DNA of 64,000 nucleotides from Streptomyces collinus Tu 365 (GCF_000444875.1 NC_021985.1:1860001-1924000), one strand, 5' to 3'. Positions 51,660 to 63,284 are shown, numbered from the stretch's first letter. Program-made: numbers and translations. The notes: a model not told the origin generated them from the sequence alone.

Positions 51660-53183
51660 TCAGCCGGCGCCCTCCAGCTTCTGCCCCCTCAGCAGGAACC
51701 ACGCGGCCGCCGCCGTCGCCAGCAGGACCACCGCGCCCGCGCCCGAGGCCAGTTGCAGGCCGTGGACGAAGGCGTCCCGGGCCGCCGTGAGCAGCGCCTC
51801 CGCCCGGTGCGGAGCCATCTGCGCCGACGCCTGGACGGCGGCGCCCAGTGATTCGTGCGCCTCGGCCGGGGTGCCGGCCGGACCCGCGAAGCCGCGGTAG
51901 ACACCGGTCACGATGGAGCCGAGCAGCGCGATGCCCAGGGCCGCGCCCAGCTCGTACGCCGTCTCGGAGACCGCCGAGGCGGCGCCCGCCTGGTCCCGCG
52001 GGACGCTGGAGAGGATGACGTCGGCCGTCACCGTGAAGGAGAAGCCGGCGCCGACACCGACCACCAGCAGCGCCGCGCCGAGGACCGGGTAGCCCGTCGA
52101 GCGGCCGAGGGTCGTGAGCACGGCGAGGGCGACGCCCACGGCGGCCAGGCCGCCGGAGACCACCACGCGCACCGAGAACCGGCGGGCCGCGCGGCCCGCC
52201 ACCAGACCGGCCGCCACCGCGCCGACCGCGGCGGGCAGTTCGGCCAGGCCCGCCTCGAACGGGCTCCTGCCCTGCACCAGTTGCAGGTACTGGGAGAGGA
52301 AGAACACCAGGCCGGACATGCCCAGCACGGTCAGCAGGTCGGCGAGGACCGCACCGCTGAAGCCGCGGCGCCGGAACAGGCGCATGTCCAGCAGCGGGGC
52401 CGGCATGGTGAGCTGGCGGTGCACGAAGCCGTACAGGGCACCCGCGCCCAGCAGACCCGTCGCGGGCGTCAGCCAGGTGAACCCGTGGGTCGCGGCCTCC
52501 TTCACCGCGTACACCAGGGCGATCATGCCGACGAGGGAGAGCACGACGCTGACCAGGTCCCAGGGGCCGGGGTGGGGGTTGCGGGACTCGGGCAGGGTGC
52601 GGATGCCGACGAGCACCAGGACGGCCATCACCGGCAGGTTGATGAGGAAGACCGAGCCCCACCAGAAGTGTTCGAGCAGGAAGCCGCCGGCGATCGGGCC
52701 GACGGCCGTGCCCGCCGAGGCCGTCGCGCCCCAGATGCCTACGGCGAGGCTGCGCTCGCGCGGGTCGTGGAAGAGGTTGCGGATCAGGGCGAGGGTGGCG
52801 GGCATCAGGGTCGCGCCCGCGACGCCGAGCAGCGCCCGCGCCAGGATCATGAACTCTGGCGTCGTCGCGTAGGCGTTCAGCACCGAGATCGCGCCGAACG
52901 TGGTCGCGCCGACGAGCAGGATGCGCTTGCGGCCGATGCGGTCGCCCAGGCTGCCCATGGAGACCAGCAGGCCGGCGATGACGAAGGAGTAGACGTCACC
53001 GATCCACAGCAGCTGGGTGCCGGACGGTTCGAGGTCTTCGCTGATGTAGGGGGTCGCCAGGCCGAGGACGGTGGCGTCGACGGCCACCAGCAGCACGGCC
53101 AGGACGAGGACGCAGAGCGCGAGCCAGCGGCCCGGTCGCCTCTCCGTCTCCGCCGCGCGGGCCGGCTGCAGGGTGCTGGTCAT
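51660..53183 (-). CDS. MFS drug-efflux transporter (DHA2, 14-span type)
   Basis: A 507-residue transporter with about 14 spans and the MFS motif A GSLGDRIGRKRILL. The region WIGDVYSFVIAGLLVSMG and the C-terminal helices fit the SmvA/LfrA-like DHA2 group, which exports cationic drugs. The first ATG overlaps the tetR stop as ATGA, so both come from one transcript under the TetR operator. Confidence 0.94.
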   Translation of the reverse strand: MTSTLQPARAAETERRPGRWLALCVLVLAVLLVAVDATVLGLATPYISEDLEPSGTQLLWIGDVYSFVIAGLLVSMGSLGDRIGRKRILLVGATTFGAISVLNAYATTPEFMILARALLGVAGATLMPATLALIRNLFHDPRERSLAVGIWGATASAGTAVGPIAGGFLLEHFWWGSVFLINLPVMAVLVLVGIRTLPESRNPHPGPWDLVSVVLSLVGMIALVYAVKEAATHGFTWLTPATGLLGAGALYGFVHRQLTMPAPLLDMRLFRRRGFSGAVLADLLTVLGMSGLVFFLSQYLQLVQGRSPFEAGLAELPAAVGAVAAGLVAGRAARRFSVRVVVSGGLAAVGVALAVLTTLGRSTGYPVLGAALLVVGVGAGFSFTVTADVILSSVPRDQAGAASAVSETAYELGAALGIALLGSIVTGVYRGFAGPAGTPAEAHESLGAAVQASAQMAPHRAEALLTAARDAFVHGLQLASGAGAVVLLATAAAAWFLLRGQKLEGAG

Positions 53184-53746
53184 GATTCCTCTCTTCGTGG
53201 TGCGTCCGTGCGTCGTGCGCCGCCGAGCAGCAGCTCGACGATCATGTGGGTGAAGTCCTTGGAGGCCACGCGGCCCTCGGCGACCGCCCAGGCGCCGGAG
53301 GCCAGCAGGCCGTACAGCGCCTCGGTGAGCCAGGCGGGGGTGAGGTCGATACGGAACTCGCCATCCTGCTGGCCGCGCCGGAAGAGTCCGGTGAGGCGTT
53401 CGTCCATGCGCGCCCAGCCCTGGTTCTGCTGCTCGCCCTCGAAGAGCTGGTTCTCGGTGTAGAGGAAGGCGAGCAGGGCGGCCGACGGCTCGATCGCCCG
53501 GACCAGGCGGCGCACCGCCTCGCCGGCGGGGCCGTCGTCCAGGCGGGCCGTGTCCAGGGCGGCCTCACACTCCGCGATGCCGAGCGCCTCCAGCGCCCGG
53601 ACGAGCGCGTCGCGCCCCGCGAAGTGCCGGTGCAGCGTGGCCCGGCTGATCCCGGCGGCCTTGGCGACCTCGTCCATGGTCGCCGTGGATTTGCGGGTCA
53701 GCAGGGCGGCTGCACTGCGCAGCACGAGGTCACGGTCCAGGGCCAT
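53180..53746 (-). CDS. TetR-family transcriptional regulator
   Basis: A 188-residue repressor. The N-terminal helix-turn-helix is VLRSAAALLTRKSTATMDEVAKAAGISRATLHRHFAGRDAL, the rest a helical ligand domain. The ATG (MALDRDLV) has a -10 element TACCCT six bases upstream, suggesting a leaderless mRNA. The two further in-frame ATGs upstream fall inside the operator region and lack ribosome sites. It is coupled to the efflux gene; the natural ligand is unknown. Confidence 0.92.
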   Translation of the reverse strand: MALDRDLVLRSAAALLTRKSTATMDEVAKAAGISRATLHRHFAGRDALVRALEALGIAECEAALDTARLDDGPAGEAVRRLVRAIEPSAALLAFLYTENQLFEGEQQNQGWARMDERLTGLFRRGQQDGEFRIDLTPAWLTEALYGLLASGAWAVAEGRVASKDFTHMIVELLLGGARRTDAPRREES

Positions 53747-53783
53747 GAGACAAGGGTAGCCCATGTGAGACATTCATGTCTCA
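53746..53783. promoter_or_regulatory. TetR operator overlapping the tetR promoter
   Basis: A perfect 8-2-8 palindrome TGAGACATTCATGTCTCA at 53766-53783, plus a further half-site TGAGACAA at 53746-53753, 20 bp away. It surrounds the -10 element and the start codon of tetR, so the repressor should autoregulate. Confidence 0.8.
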
Positions 53784-53913
53784 TCGAAGCCATCGCTGAC
53801 TCATCCCTGCTGGTCAGGGAGCGGATCGGTGCCGGAGAGCCCGGCGATCAGGGTGCCGGAGAGCCGCCGGTGAGCCGGAGGCCGAGCAGGGTGCGGAGGA
53901 GCGGGAGGGCCGA

Positions 53914-54885
53914 TCAGTGCCAGGGAAGCTGTCCGCGCCGCTCCCAGTAGGCGCGCGGGTCCTCGGCCAGCGCGGCGAGGCGGGCGACCTGGCCCTCGTC
54001 CAGGTCCACGGCGGCCGCGTGGAGGTTGGAGGCGAGCTGGGTGAGGGTCGCGGCGCCGGACAGGACGACGCCCGCCCACGGCTCGCGCAGGATCAGGGCG
54101 AGGGCGACGGCGTCGCAGCCGAGGGAGATCTCCTCGGCGACGGCGCGCAGCGCCTCGGGCGCGTGCGGTGCGGCGAGCCTGCCGTTGGCCATGCCCTCCT
54201 TGACCAGGACGGTGAGCCCGGCGTCGTGCGCCTCGGCGAGCGCGGGTCCCGCCGAGGTCTCCAGGGCGTTGTACGTCGACTGGACGGTACGGAAGAGGGG
54301 CTCGCCGTCGACGGTGACCTCCAGGGCCGCGCGGATGGCGTCGGCCTGGGCGGGACCGCTGGTGGAGAAGCCCACGGTGAGCCCGCCCGCGGCGGCCTCG
54401 GCGAGCCGCGCGTGCAGCTCCTTGTCGGTGAGTGCCGGGCTGTCCGGGGTCACCGAGTGGATCTGGTAGAGGTCGAGACGGTCGCCGAGCAGTGCGTCGG
54501 TCTCGGCGCGCTGGCGCTCGTACGTGGCCGCGCCGTGGTCCTTCACCTCGTGCTTCTCGGCGTCGGTCGACCAGCCGGCGGTGTAGGTGTAGCCCCACTT
54601 GCTGCCGACGACCACGTCGTCGAGGCCGGGGCGGGCACTGAGCCAGTCGGCGAGGAACTCCTCGGAACGGCCGTAGGAGCGGGCCGCGTCGATGTAGCGC
54701 ACGCCCTGGGCGTAGGCGGCGTCGAGGAGTTCGTGGGTGCGCTCGCGCAGTGCGTCGACGCTGCGGTCCTCACCGAGGTCCCGGTCCCGGCCGAGATTGA
54801 TGTAGCCGGGACGGCCCACCGCGGCGAGGCCGAGGCCGATGTGGCAGGTGGGCGTGGTGGCGTGGGCCAGGCGGGCGAAGGGCAT
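53914..54885 (-). CDS. Aldo/keto reductase family protein
   Basis: A 323-residue AKR with the TIM-barrel pattern: GLGLAAVGRPGYINLG, RYIDAARSYGRSEEFLADWL (catalytic Asp and Tyr), SKWGYTYTAGW, YQIHSVTPDSPAL and the NADPH-loop end LILREPWAGVVLSGA. It resembles the YghZ/Tas subgroup. Start ATG. Neighbours give no clue to the substrate. Confidence 0.92.
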   Translation of the reverse strand: MPFARLAHATTPTCHIGLGLAAVGRPGYINLGRDRDLGEDRSVDALRERTHELLDAAYAQGVRYIDAARSYGRSEEFLADWLSARPGLDDVVVGSKWGYTYTAGWSTDAEKHEVKDHGAATYERQRAETDALLGDRLDLYQIHSVTPDSPALTDKELHARLAEAAAGGLTVGFSTSGPAQADAIRAALEVTVDGEPLFRTVQSTYNALETSAGPALAEAHDAGLTVLVKEGMANGRLAAPHAPEALRAVAEEISLGCDAVALALILREPWAGVVLSGAATLTQLASNLHAAAVDLDEGQVARLAALAEDPRAYWERRGQLPWH

Positions 54886-54985
54886 CGCTGGTTCCGTTCG
54901 GTCGGCTCCGTGCGGCGGCGGCTTGCGACCAACGTAACCCGCGACGCCCCGCGGATCCGCCCGACCCCTCGGGCGGAGGGTGCGC

Positions 54986-57084
<2,099 letters not shown>

Positions 57085-57096
57085 GCTGACAGGCGG

Positions 57097-57138
57097 CCGC
57101 GGCCGCCCCGTGGAAAGCGCCGGCCGGGGCGGCCGCGG
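57097..57138. terminator. GC-rich hairpin after the secreted-protein gene
   Basis: Perfect 14-bp stem (57097-57110 with 57125-57138) with a 14-base loop, 12 bases past the stop. It may also serve the convergent lectin-like gene. Confidence 0.7.
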
Positions 57139-57260
57139 TGGTCCGCGCAGCTTCGCGGACCCCTCAGTTCCTCAGAGATCATCCCGTTCGCGGTTCACCG
57201 CGGACCGGCTCGCTCAGGCCGGCGTGGCCGGCTCCACTCGTGTGCGGGATGCCGGAACCG

Positions 57261-57761
57261 TCAGTGCCACAGCTGGTACTGGCCGTCGTTCCCGGGCTCC
57301 GTGTAGGTGCGCGAGCCGTCGCTGTCCAGATAGAAGCCCTGCACCCAGCCGTCGCCCCGGTGCCTGAGCTTCCAGCCGTTCCCGGTCCGGACCTCCTCCC
57401 ACTGCTGCCACCAGTTGCCGTCCTGGCAGGTCTCCAGGTAGACGAGGGTGTTGTAAGAGGTCAGGCACATGTTGACCTGGTGGCCGTTGACGGTGTCGTC
57501 GGGGCGGAACGTCCAGTACTTCCCGTCCACCGACGTCTCCTTCCACTGCGACCACCCGTGGGTGGACCTGTCGCAGTTGCCCGGCGGGTCCAGCCGGTAG
57601 TTGCCGAAGGCGTCGTTGCCCCAGTTGAGGCACTTGCGCGTCTGGTCGTTCTGCCAGCTGACGGTATTGCCCGCGGCCGAGGCCGAGGTGGACATCGTCA
57701 GCGCGAGCGCCGGCGCGGCCACGGCGACCGCGAGCATCCGGGCTATGGAGTTCTTGAGCAT
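57261..57761 (-). CDS. Secreted ricin-type beta-trefoil-like protein
   Basis: A 166-residue protein with an N-terminal signal peptide (ARMLAVAVAAPALALTMS, cleavage near ASAAG). Trefoil-like repeats follow: KCLNWGNDAFGNYRLDPPG, NMCLTSYNTLVYLETCQD and YLDSDGSRTYTEPG, with regular Trp residues (QWKE, QQWEEV, YQLWH). Such lectin folds bind polysaccharides. GGAAGG lies upstream of the ATG. No catalytic domain is attached. Confidence 0.83.
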   Translation of the reverse strand: MLKNSIARMLAVAVAAPALALTMSTSASAAGNTVSWQNDQTRKCLNWGNDAFGNYRLDPPGNCDRSTHGWSQWKETSVDGKYWTFRPDDTVNGHQVNMCLTSYNTLVYLETCQDGNWWQQWEEVRTGNGWKLRHRGDGWVQGFYLDSDGSRTYTEPGNDGQYQLWH

Positions 57762-58051
57762 GAGTGTGGCCTTCCCCCTGGGACGTCGAAGCGCGGTCGC
57801 CTCTCCGGCGACCCGGGACGAACGTAGGACAGGGCGGAGCGGCGGCCGGTGTCCTGCCGCACAGTGAACGCCGGGTTCCAGTGCCCGAACGCACAGCGGA
57901 CCGCGCGGCGGCCGGGACGCGGCGCACGGAAACCCGGCCGATCTCCCTTTGATTAGGATCTGTACGCCGGCCCGTGCAGGGATGCTCGCCTCGAAGACCA
58001 GATGAAGGAAGGCGAGTCGGGCCGGCTGGGGCATGGTTTTTGGGGGAATGC
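57762..58051. other. 290-bp divergent intergenic region
   Basis: This separates the lectin-like gene from the PucR-like regulator gene. It contains the promoters of both, and the regulator start has GGGGGAAT close upstream. I see no other gene. Confidence 0.5.
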
Positions 58052-59680
58052 ATGGCCAGTGGGACGGGCACGATCGGCGCTGCCTTCGACCGGGCGGCAC
58101 CGACTGCGAGACGGGTGGAACAGGCCGACGAGGTGCTGGCGCTGCATCGCGCGGCCCGGACCGGGGGCTCCCAGGCGGCGCTCGACTACGTGGCGGATCG
58201 CGGCGGGACGGACGCGTTACTGGTCGACGCCCGTGGAGTGGTGCTGTCCGCGGCGCGGCGGCCACGGCGCGCGACCGCCGAGGGGATCTGGAAGGCCGTC
58301 CTGTGCGGGGTGCGCGAACTCGCCCGGCGGCGAGCGGGGTCCATGGCCGTCGACGTGCAAGGTCACACCGTGTTCCTCTACCCGCTGGACGGCCCGGCGG
58401 GGGCGTCCGCGCCCGTACTCGTGGCGATGGCGCCGCGGCCGAAGGCCGCCGGGCTGGTGTCGTTACTCGCGAACGCGGCACCGGTTCTCGGACTGTGCTG
58501 GAAGGCCGAGACCGCGGAACGGCTGCGTTCCCGGCTGGACGCCGCCGACGGCCGTACCCGCGAAGCGGTGCTGCAACTGCTGATGAACGGCCAGGTGGCG
58601 GCGGCGCGCCAGGTCGCGGGAGTGCTGCTGCCTCAACTGCCCGACACGATCCGGATCTGGGTCGTCGAACGGCCACGCGGGCTGCGCGGTGAGGTGGCCG
58701 CCCGTCTGAGGGTCGGCGCTCCGGAGGCGTGGGTCGTGCCCTGCACGGTGTACGACGAGCATCTCATCGTCCTCGCCCCCACCGCCGAAGACGGGGACGA
58801 CGCGGAGGGACCGTCCCCCGAACACGCCCACGACGCCATAGCCGAGTGCTGGATGGGCGTGAGCGACGCGGTGGCGCTGACGGACACGGCCGCCGCGTAC
58901 GCCCAGGCCATCCACGCCCTGGCCGCCGCCCGTCACCGGGCCGACCGCCGGGCCTGCTTCGCCTCGACGCCGGACCTGGCACTCGCGATCGGCCCTGACC
59001 TCGCCGACTGGGCCGAGCACTTCCTGGCACCGTTGCGCGTGCACGCGGCCAGACGTCCGCAGGACCCCGGCAGCACGGAACTCCTCGCCACCGCGGCCTC
59101 CTGGCTCCGATTCTCCTCCGGGGCCGCGGACCACCTCCGGATCCACCGCAACACCCTGTCCGCGCGCCTCAAGCACATCGCCCGCCTGCTCGCTCTCGAC
59201 CTCGACCGGCTCGCCGACCAGTCCGTCCTCGCGCTCGCCCTTCGCGCCACCACCACGGCCCGCCCCGCCGGCCCGGCACCCCTCGGGAGCGAGCCGCCGC
59301 TCCGCCGCCTCGACGACCTGCTGGCCATGCCCGCCGTCACGGGATGGGCCCGCAACCAGTTCCGGCCCCTCACCGCGGCCACCGGGCCGGCTGATCTCGC
59401 GCGGACACTGACCGTGTGGCTGCACCACGATGCCCGCGTCGACGCCACCGCCGCCGCCCTGTCCCTGTCGGCCACCGCCGTCCGCAAACGGCTGGCACGC
59501 GTCGAAGCACTCCTGCAGCGCTCCCTGCTCCGCCCCCCGACCGCCCGCCACGACCTCTGGCTCGCGCAGCGCGCACTCGGCCTCACCACACCCGCTGCCT
59601 GTCGGCACCCCGATGAGGCGATGTCCCGGACAGCGGAAGAGGCCACGCCGATAATCGTCGGACATGGGAAAGACCTATGA
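58052..59680 (+). CDS. PucR-like transcriptional regulator with two C-terminal helix-turn-helix segments
   Basis: A 542-residue protein. The N-terminal half holds a GAF-like part (ALDYVADRGGTDALLVDARGVVL) and a GGDEF-like/regulatory part. A PucR-type helix-turn-helix is ADHLRIHRNTLSARLKHI (about 370-387), as in HTH_30. A second similar unit near the end is AAALSLSATAVRKRLARVEAL. Two such units in one protein are unusual. Targets unknown. Start ATG with GGGGGA upstream. Its 3' end overlaps the next gene by 17 bases. Confidence 0.85.
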   Translation: MASGTGTIGAAFDRAAPTARRVEQADEVLALHRAARTGGSQAALDYVADRGGTDALLVDARGVVLSAARRPRRATAEGIWKAVLCGVRELARRRAGSMAVDVQGHTVFLYPLDGPAGASAPVLVAMAPRPKAAGLVSLLANAAPVLGLCWKAETAERLRSRLDAADGRTREAVLQLLMNGQVAAARQVAGVLLPQLPDTIRIWVVERPRGLRGEVAARLRVGAPEAWVVPCTVYDEHLIVLAPTAEDGDDAEGPSPEHAHDAIAECWMGVSDAVALTDTAAAYAQAIHALAAARHRADRRACFASTPDLALAIGPDLADWAEHFLAPLRVHAARRPQDPGSTELLATAASWLRFSSGAADHLRIHRNTLSARLKHIARLLALDLDRLADQSVLALALRATTTARPAGPAPLGSEPPLRRLDDLLAMPAVTGWARNQFRPLTAATGPADLARTLTVWLHHDARVDATAAALSLSATAVRKRLARVEALLQRSLLRPPTARHDLWLAQRALGLTTPAACRHPDEAMSRTAEEATPIIVGHGKDL

Positions 59681-60251
59681 GCGCATAGACGGCAGGCTCC
59701 GCACGTTCATCGAGGAGCAGCCCCTCTTCTTCACCGCGACCGCTCCCCTCGCCGGTGACGGCACGGTCAACCTCTCCCCCAAGGGACTCCGCGGCTCCTT
59801 CGCCGTGCTCGACGAACGCACCGTCGCCTACCTCGACTTCGCCGGGTCCAACGCCGAGACCATCGCGCACCTGCGGGAGAACGGCCGGATCACCCTCATG
59901 TGGTGCGCCTTCCAGGGCCCGCCGAACATCGTGCGCGTCCACGGCCGGGGCGAGCCGGTCTTCCGCGACGACCCGCGGTTCCCAGGACTGCTCGCCCGCT
60001 TCCCCGACATCGACCCGGGCACCCACGGGCTGCGAGCGGTCATCGTGGTCCACGCCGAACTGGTCCGGGACACCTGCGGCTACGCCGTCCCCTTCATGGC
60101 GTACGAGGAGGACCGCGATCTGCACGGCAAGCGCTTCGCCCGGGAGGACGACGCCTCGCTGAGCGCGTACTTCACCAAGAAGGAGCACATCGCGACGAGC
60201 CTGGACGGCCTACCCGGGCTGCCGCTGCCGCTCCCGCCGTCTAGCGTCTGA
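59664..60251 (+). CDS. Pyridoxamine 5'-phosphate oxidase-family flavoprotein
   Basis: A 195-residue protein of the split-barrel flavin fold, with EQPLFFTATAPLAGDGTVNLSPKGLRG, AYLDFAGSNAETIAHLRENG and RITLMWCAF. This type is usually F420- or FMN-binding. The start ATG is inside the preceding gene. A GATAAT sequence eight bases upstream could be a leaderless -10. Substrate unknown. Confidence 0.88.
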   Translation: MGKTYERIDGRLRTFIEEQPLFFTATAPLAGDGTVNLSPKGLRGSFAVLDERTVAYLDFAGSNAETIAHLRENGRITLMWCAFQGPPNIVRVHGRGEPVFRDDPRFPGLLARFPDIDPGTHGLRAVIVVHAELVRDTCGYAVPFMAYEEDRDLHGKRFAREDDASLSAYFTKKEHIATSLDGLPGLPLPLPPSSV

Positions 60252-60254
60252 GCC

Positions 60255-60959
60255 ATGCGCCCCGCCGCCGTCGCCGCCCTCGTGTCCGTGTCCGCCCTCG
60301 CCCTGCTCGGTCTCGCGCCGGGCGCCGGGTCCGAACCGCTGCCCGCGCGGATGGCGGACACCGGTGGCGGCAGCCAGCTCATCACCGCCGAGGCCCCGGC
60401 AGCCGACTCGACCTCCGGGACGGTCACCTGGTGGGACTTGCGCGACGGGCAGTGGGTCCGGGCAGGCTCGGCGCCGGCCCGGTTCGGGGCCAAGGGGCTG
60501 GTGGAGGGCGACACCCGCACGCAGGGCACGAACACGACGCCGACGGGGCTGTACGGGCTTCCGTTCGGCTTCGGGATCAAGGCGGCCCCGGCGGGCACCC
60601 GCGTCACCTACCGCCCGGTCGGACAGAGTTCCTGGTGGTGCGAGGACACCGCGTCCACGGCGTACAACCGGTGGGTCGACCCGCTGCCCGCCGACTGCCG
60701 GGCCGCCGAGTCGGAGCAGCTCATCACGTACACCACGCAGTACGCCCACGGGCTCGTCGTCGGCTTCAACTACGACCGACCCGTGCGGGGCCGCGGGGCG
60801 GGGATCTTCCTGCACGTCAACGGGCGCGCGGCGACCGCCGGGTGCGTCTCCGTGCCGGAGGACGCGATGCGGCAGATCCTGACCTGGGCCGACCCCGCCC
60901 GCAAGCCGCACATCGCGATCGGCACCACGGACGGCGGGACGGCGATCACCCGCTACTGA
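60255..60959 (+). CDS. Secreted L,D-transpeptidase-like (YkuD) protein
   Basis: A 234-residue protein with a signal peptide (VAALVSVSALALLGLAPG). A YkuD-type catalytic core is seen in GIFLHVNGRAATAGCVSVPED, with the essential His and Cys. The family makes 3-3 cross-links in peptidoglycan or modifies related substrates. It starts three bases after the PNPOx-like stop. Its 3' end overlaps the convergent kinase gene by 14 bases. Confidence 0.88.
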   Translation: MRPAAVAALVSVSALALLGLAPGAGSEPLPARMADTGGGSQLITAEAPAADSTSGTVTWWDLRDGQWVRAGSAPARFGAKGLVEGDTRTQGTNTTPTGLYGLPFGFGIKAAPAGTRVTYRPVGQSSWWCEDTASTAYNRWVDPLPADCRAAESEQLITYTTQYAHGLVVGFNYDRPVRGRGAGIFLHVNGRAATAGCVSVPEDAMRQILTWADPARKPHIAIGTTDGGTAITRY

Positions 60960-62499
60960 CGTCGCCCAGGGGCAGCAGCACGGTGAACGTCGTCGCCCCC
61001 GGCCGGCTGTCCAGGACCACCCGGCCGCCGTGCGCCTCCACCACGGCAGCCACGATCGACAGGCCGAGGCCCGCCCCGCCGCCGGAGGCGTCCGGACGGC
61101 GGCGGTGCTCGGCCCGGGTGAAGCGTTCGAAGACACCCGGCCGCAGGTCCTCGGGCACGCCCGGGCCGTCGTCGTGGACGGACAACCGCGCCGTGCCCGC
61201 CCCCGTACGGGCCGTGGTGCCGGTTCCGGTTCCGGAAGCCTCTCCGGCCGCCCCGGACGCCACCGCGGCCGCCTCGGTCTCCAGGGTGACCGTGACCTTC
61301 GTGCCCGCGGGCGTGTGCAGCCGCGCGTTGGCCAGCAGGTTGGCCAGCACCTGGTGCAGCCGGTGCGTGTCGCCCGGCACCGTCACCGGTTCCTCCGGGA
61401 GGTCCAGTGTCCAGCGGTGGCCGGGGCCCGCCGCCCGGGCGTCCGTCACGGCGTCCAGGACCAGCCGGGTCACGTCGACCGGGCCGCGCTCCAGCGGGCG
61501 GCCGGCGTCGAGGCGGGCCAGCAGCAGCAGGTCGTCCACCATCTCGCCCATGCGGGAGGACTCGGCGGCGATGCGCTCCAGGGCCCGGGTCACCTCGGCG
61601 GGCACCGGGCCCGGGTGCAGCAGGGCCAGTTCCGCGTGACCGCGCACCGAGGCGACCGGGGTGCGCAGCTCGTGACTGGCGTCGGCGGCGAAGCTGCGCA
61701 GCCGCTCCTCGCTCGCGTGCCGCTTGGTCAGGGCGTCCTCGACGTGCCCCAGCATGCGGTTGAAGGCGCCGGCCACCCGGCCGACCTCGCCGCGCGGGTC
61801 GGTCTCCGGGGCCCTGGCCGGCAGCGCGACCACGCCGCTGGCCAGCGGCAGCTCACTGACCCGGGTCGCGGTGTCCGCGACCCGGCTGAGCGGGCGCAAC
61901 GACCAGCGGACCCACAGCGCCCCGGCCACGCCGGTCACCACGAGCGCCAGGCCGAAGACGACCCCGGCCACCAGTTCCAGACGGTGGACGGTGGCCTCGA
62001 CGGGCCCCAGCGGCAGGCCGGCGATCAGGACGTCCCGGTCCCGGCCGGCCGAGGCCACCACCCGGTAGTCGCCGAGCGCCGACAGATCGACGGTGTGCGG
62101 CCGGCCGTCGGCCGGTACCCCGGCGAGCCGCGCCCGGTCGGCGGCGCTCAGGTCGACGTCCAGGTCGGCGGACGGGTCACCGGAGCGGATCAGGCCCTTG
62201 TGGGTCACCCGGCCGTCCAGCAGCCGGGCGCCGAAGGTGCCGGTGGCCAGCCGGCGGGTGTCGCCGTGCTCGTCCCCGTCGTGGTCGTCCGGCAGCGCGC
62301 CCTTGTGCTCCAGGCTCTCCGGGAAACGGGTGCCGACCTGGGCGAGCTGTTCGTCCAGGCGCTGGGTCAGGAAGCCGTTCAGTTCGACGACCGCGGCGAG
62401 GCCCACGGCCGCGCAGCTCACGGCGAGCAGGACCACCAGGCCGAAGGTGAGGCGGGCGCGCAGGGTGCGGGGGCGGGGCAGCCGGCGTGCCGGCCTCAC
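60946..62499 (-). CDS. Sensor histidine kinase
   Basis: A 517-residue kinase with TM1 (about 16-38), an extracytoplasmic domain of about 135 residues rich in Asp/His (DDHDGDEHGD), TM2 (about 175-197), HAMP, and HisKA with His276 in DASHELRTPV. HATPase has LANLLANARLHTP and the glycine box GGGAGLGLSIV. A Gly/Thr/Ala-rich insert lies before the D-box. The Asp/His patch might bind metal. The GTG start overlaps the response-regulator stop as GTGA, so the two are one operon. Confidence 0.94.
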   Translation of the reverse strand: MRPARRLPRPRTLRARLTFGLVVLLAVSCAAVGLAAVVELNGFLTQRLDEQLAQVGTRFPESLEHKGALPDDHDGDEHGDTRRLATGTFGARLLDGRVTHKGLIRSGDPSADLDVDLSAADRARLAGVPADGRPHTVDLSALGDYRVVASAGRDRDVLIAGLPLGPVEATVHRLELVAGVVFGLALVVTGVAGALWVRWSLRPLSRVADTATRVSELPLASGVVALPARAPETDPRGEVGRVAGAFNRMLGHVEDALTKRHASEERLRSFAADASHELRTPVASVRGHAELALLHPGPVPAEVTRALERIAAESSRMGEMVDDLLLLARLDAGRPLERGPVDVTRLVLDAVTDARAAGPGHRWTLDLPEEPVTVPGDTHRLHQVLANLLANARLHTPAGTKVTVTLETEAAAVASGAAGEASGTGTGTTARTGAGTARLSVHDDGPGVPEDLRPGVFERFTRAEHRRRPDASGGGAGLGLSIVAAVVEAHGGRVVLDSRPGATTFTVLLPLGDVSSG

Positions 62500-63236
62500 C
62501 GGGCCACCGGCTTCAGGACGTACCCGGACCCGCGCACTGTGTGGATCATGGGTTCGCGCCCCGCGTCCACCTTCTTGCGCAGATAGGAGATGTACAGCTC
62601 GACCACGTGGGCCCGGCCGCCGAAGTCGTAGGACCAGACCCGGTCGAGGATCTGCGCCTTGCTGAGGACGCGGCGCGGGTTGCGCAGGAGGAAGCGCAGC
62701 AGCTCGAACTCGGTCGGCGAGAGCTCGATCAGCTCGCCGCCCCGGGTCACCTCGCGGGCCTCCTCGTCCATGACGAGGTCGCCGACGGCCAGCCGCGGGC
62801 CGTCCTCCTGCTGCCGGGCCATGCCCGCCCGGCGCAGCAGGCCACGCAGCCGGGCGACCACCTCCTCCAGGCTGAACGGCTTGGTGACGTAGTCGTCGCC
62901 ACCCGCGGTGATCCCGGCGATCCGGTCCTCGACGGCGTCCCGCGCGGTCAGGAACAGCACGCAGACCCCGGGTCTCACCTCGTGCAGCCGGCGCAGCACG
63001 GCGAAGCCGTCGGTGTCCGGGAGCATCACGTCGAGGACGACGGCGTCGGGCAGCAGCTCGCGCGCCGCGGTGACCGCCGAGGTGCCGTCGCCGGCCGCGC
63101 GCACCTCCCAGCCCTCGTAGCGCAGGGCGCCGGTGAGCACCTCGGCGAGGTCGGGGTCGTCGTCGACGACGAGGACGCGCAGGGGCGTGCCGTCGGGGCG
63201 GGTGAGGGCGGGGCGGCCGGAGCGGGTCGTGTTCAT
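62496..63236 (-). CDS. OmpR-family response regulator
   Basis: A 246-residue regulator. The receiver has acidic pocket DDD (25-27), phospho-acceptor Asp69 in VVLDVMLPD, and conserved Thr/Lys (FLTARD, TKPFSLEEV). The winged-helix C-terminus has the OmpR pattern LSPTEFELLRFLLRNPRRVLS and VVELYISYLRKKVD. ATG start with GGGAGG upstream. It is cotranscribed with the kinase and divergent from a ferric-reductase-like gene. Confidence 0.95.
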   Translation of the reverse strand: MNTTRSGRPALTRPDGTPLRVLVVDDDPDLAEVLTGALRYEGWEVRAAGDGTSAVTAARELLPDAVVLDVMLPDTDGFAVLRRLHEVRPGVCVLFLTARDAVEDRIAGITAGGDDYVTKPFSLEEVVARLRGLLRRAGMARQQEDGPRLAVGDLVMDEEAREVTRGGELIELSPTEFELLRFLLRNPRRVLSKAQILDRVWSYDFGGRAHVVELYISYLRKKVDAGREPMIHTVRGSGYVLKPVAR

Positions 63237-63284
63237 CGCGCCTCCCAGCATCCCTCGCCGGCCGGGCGGCCGTCCTCCCGGCCT

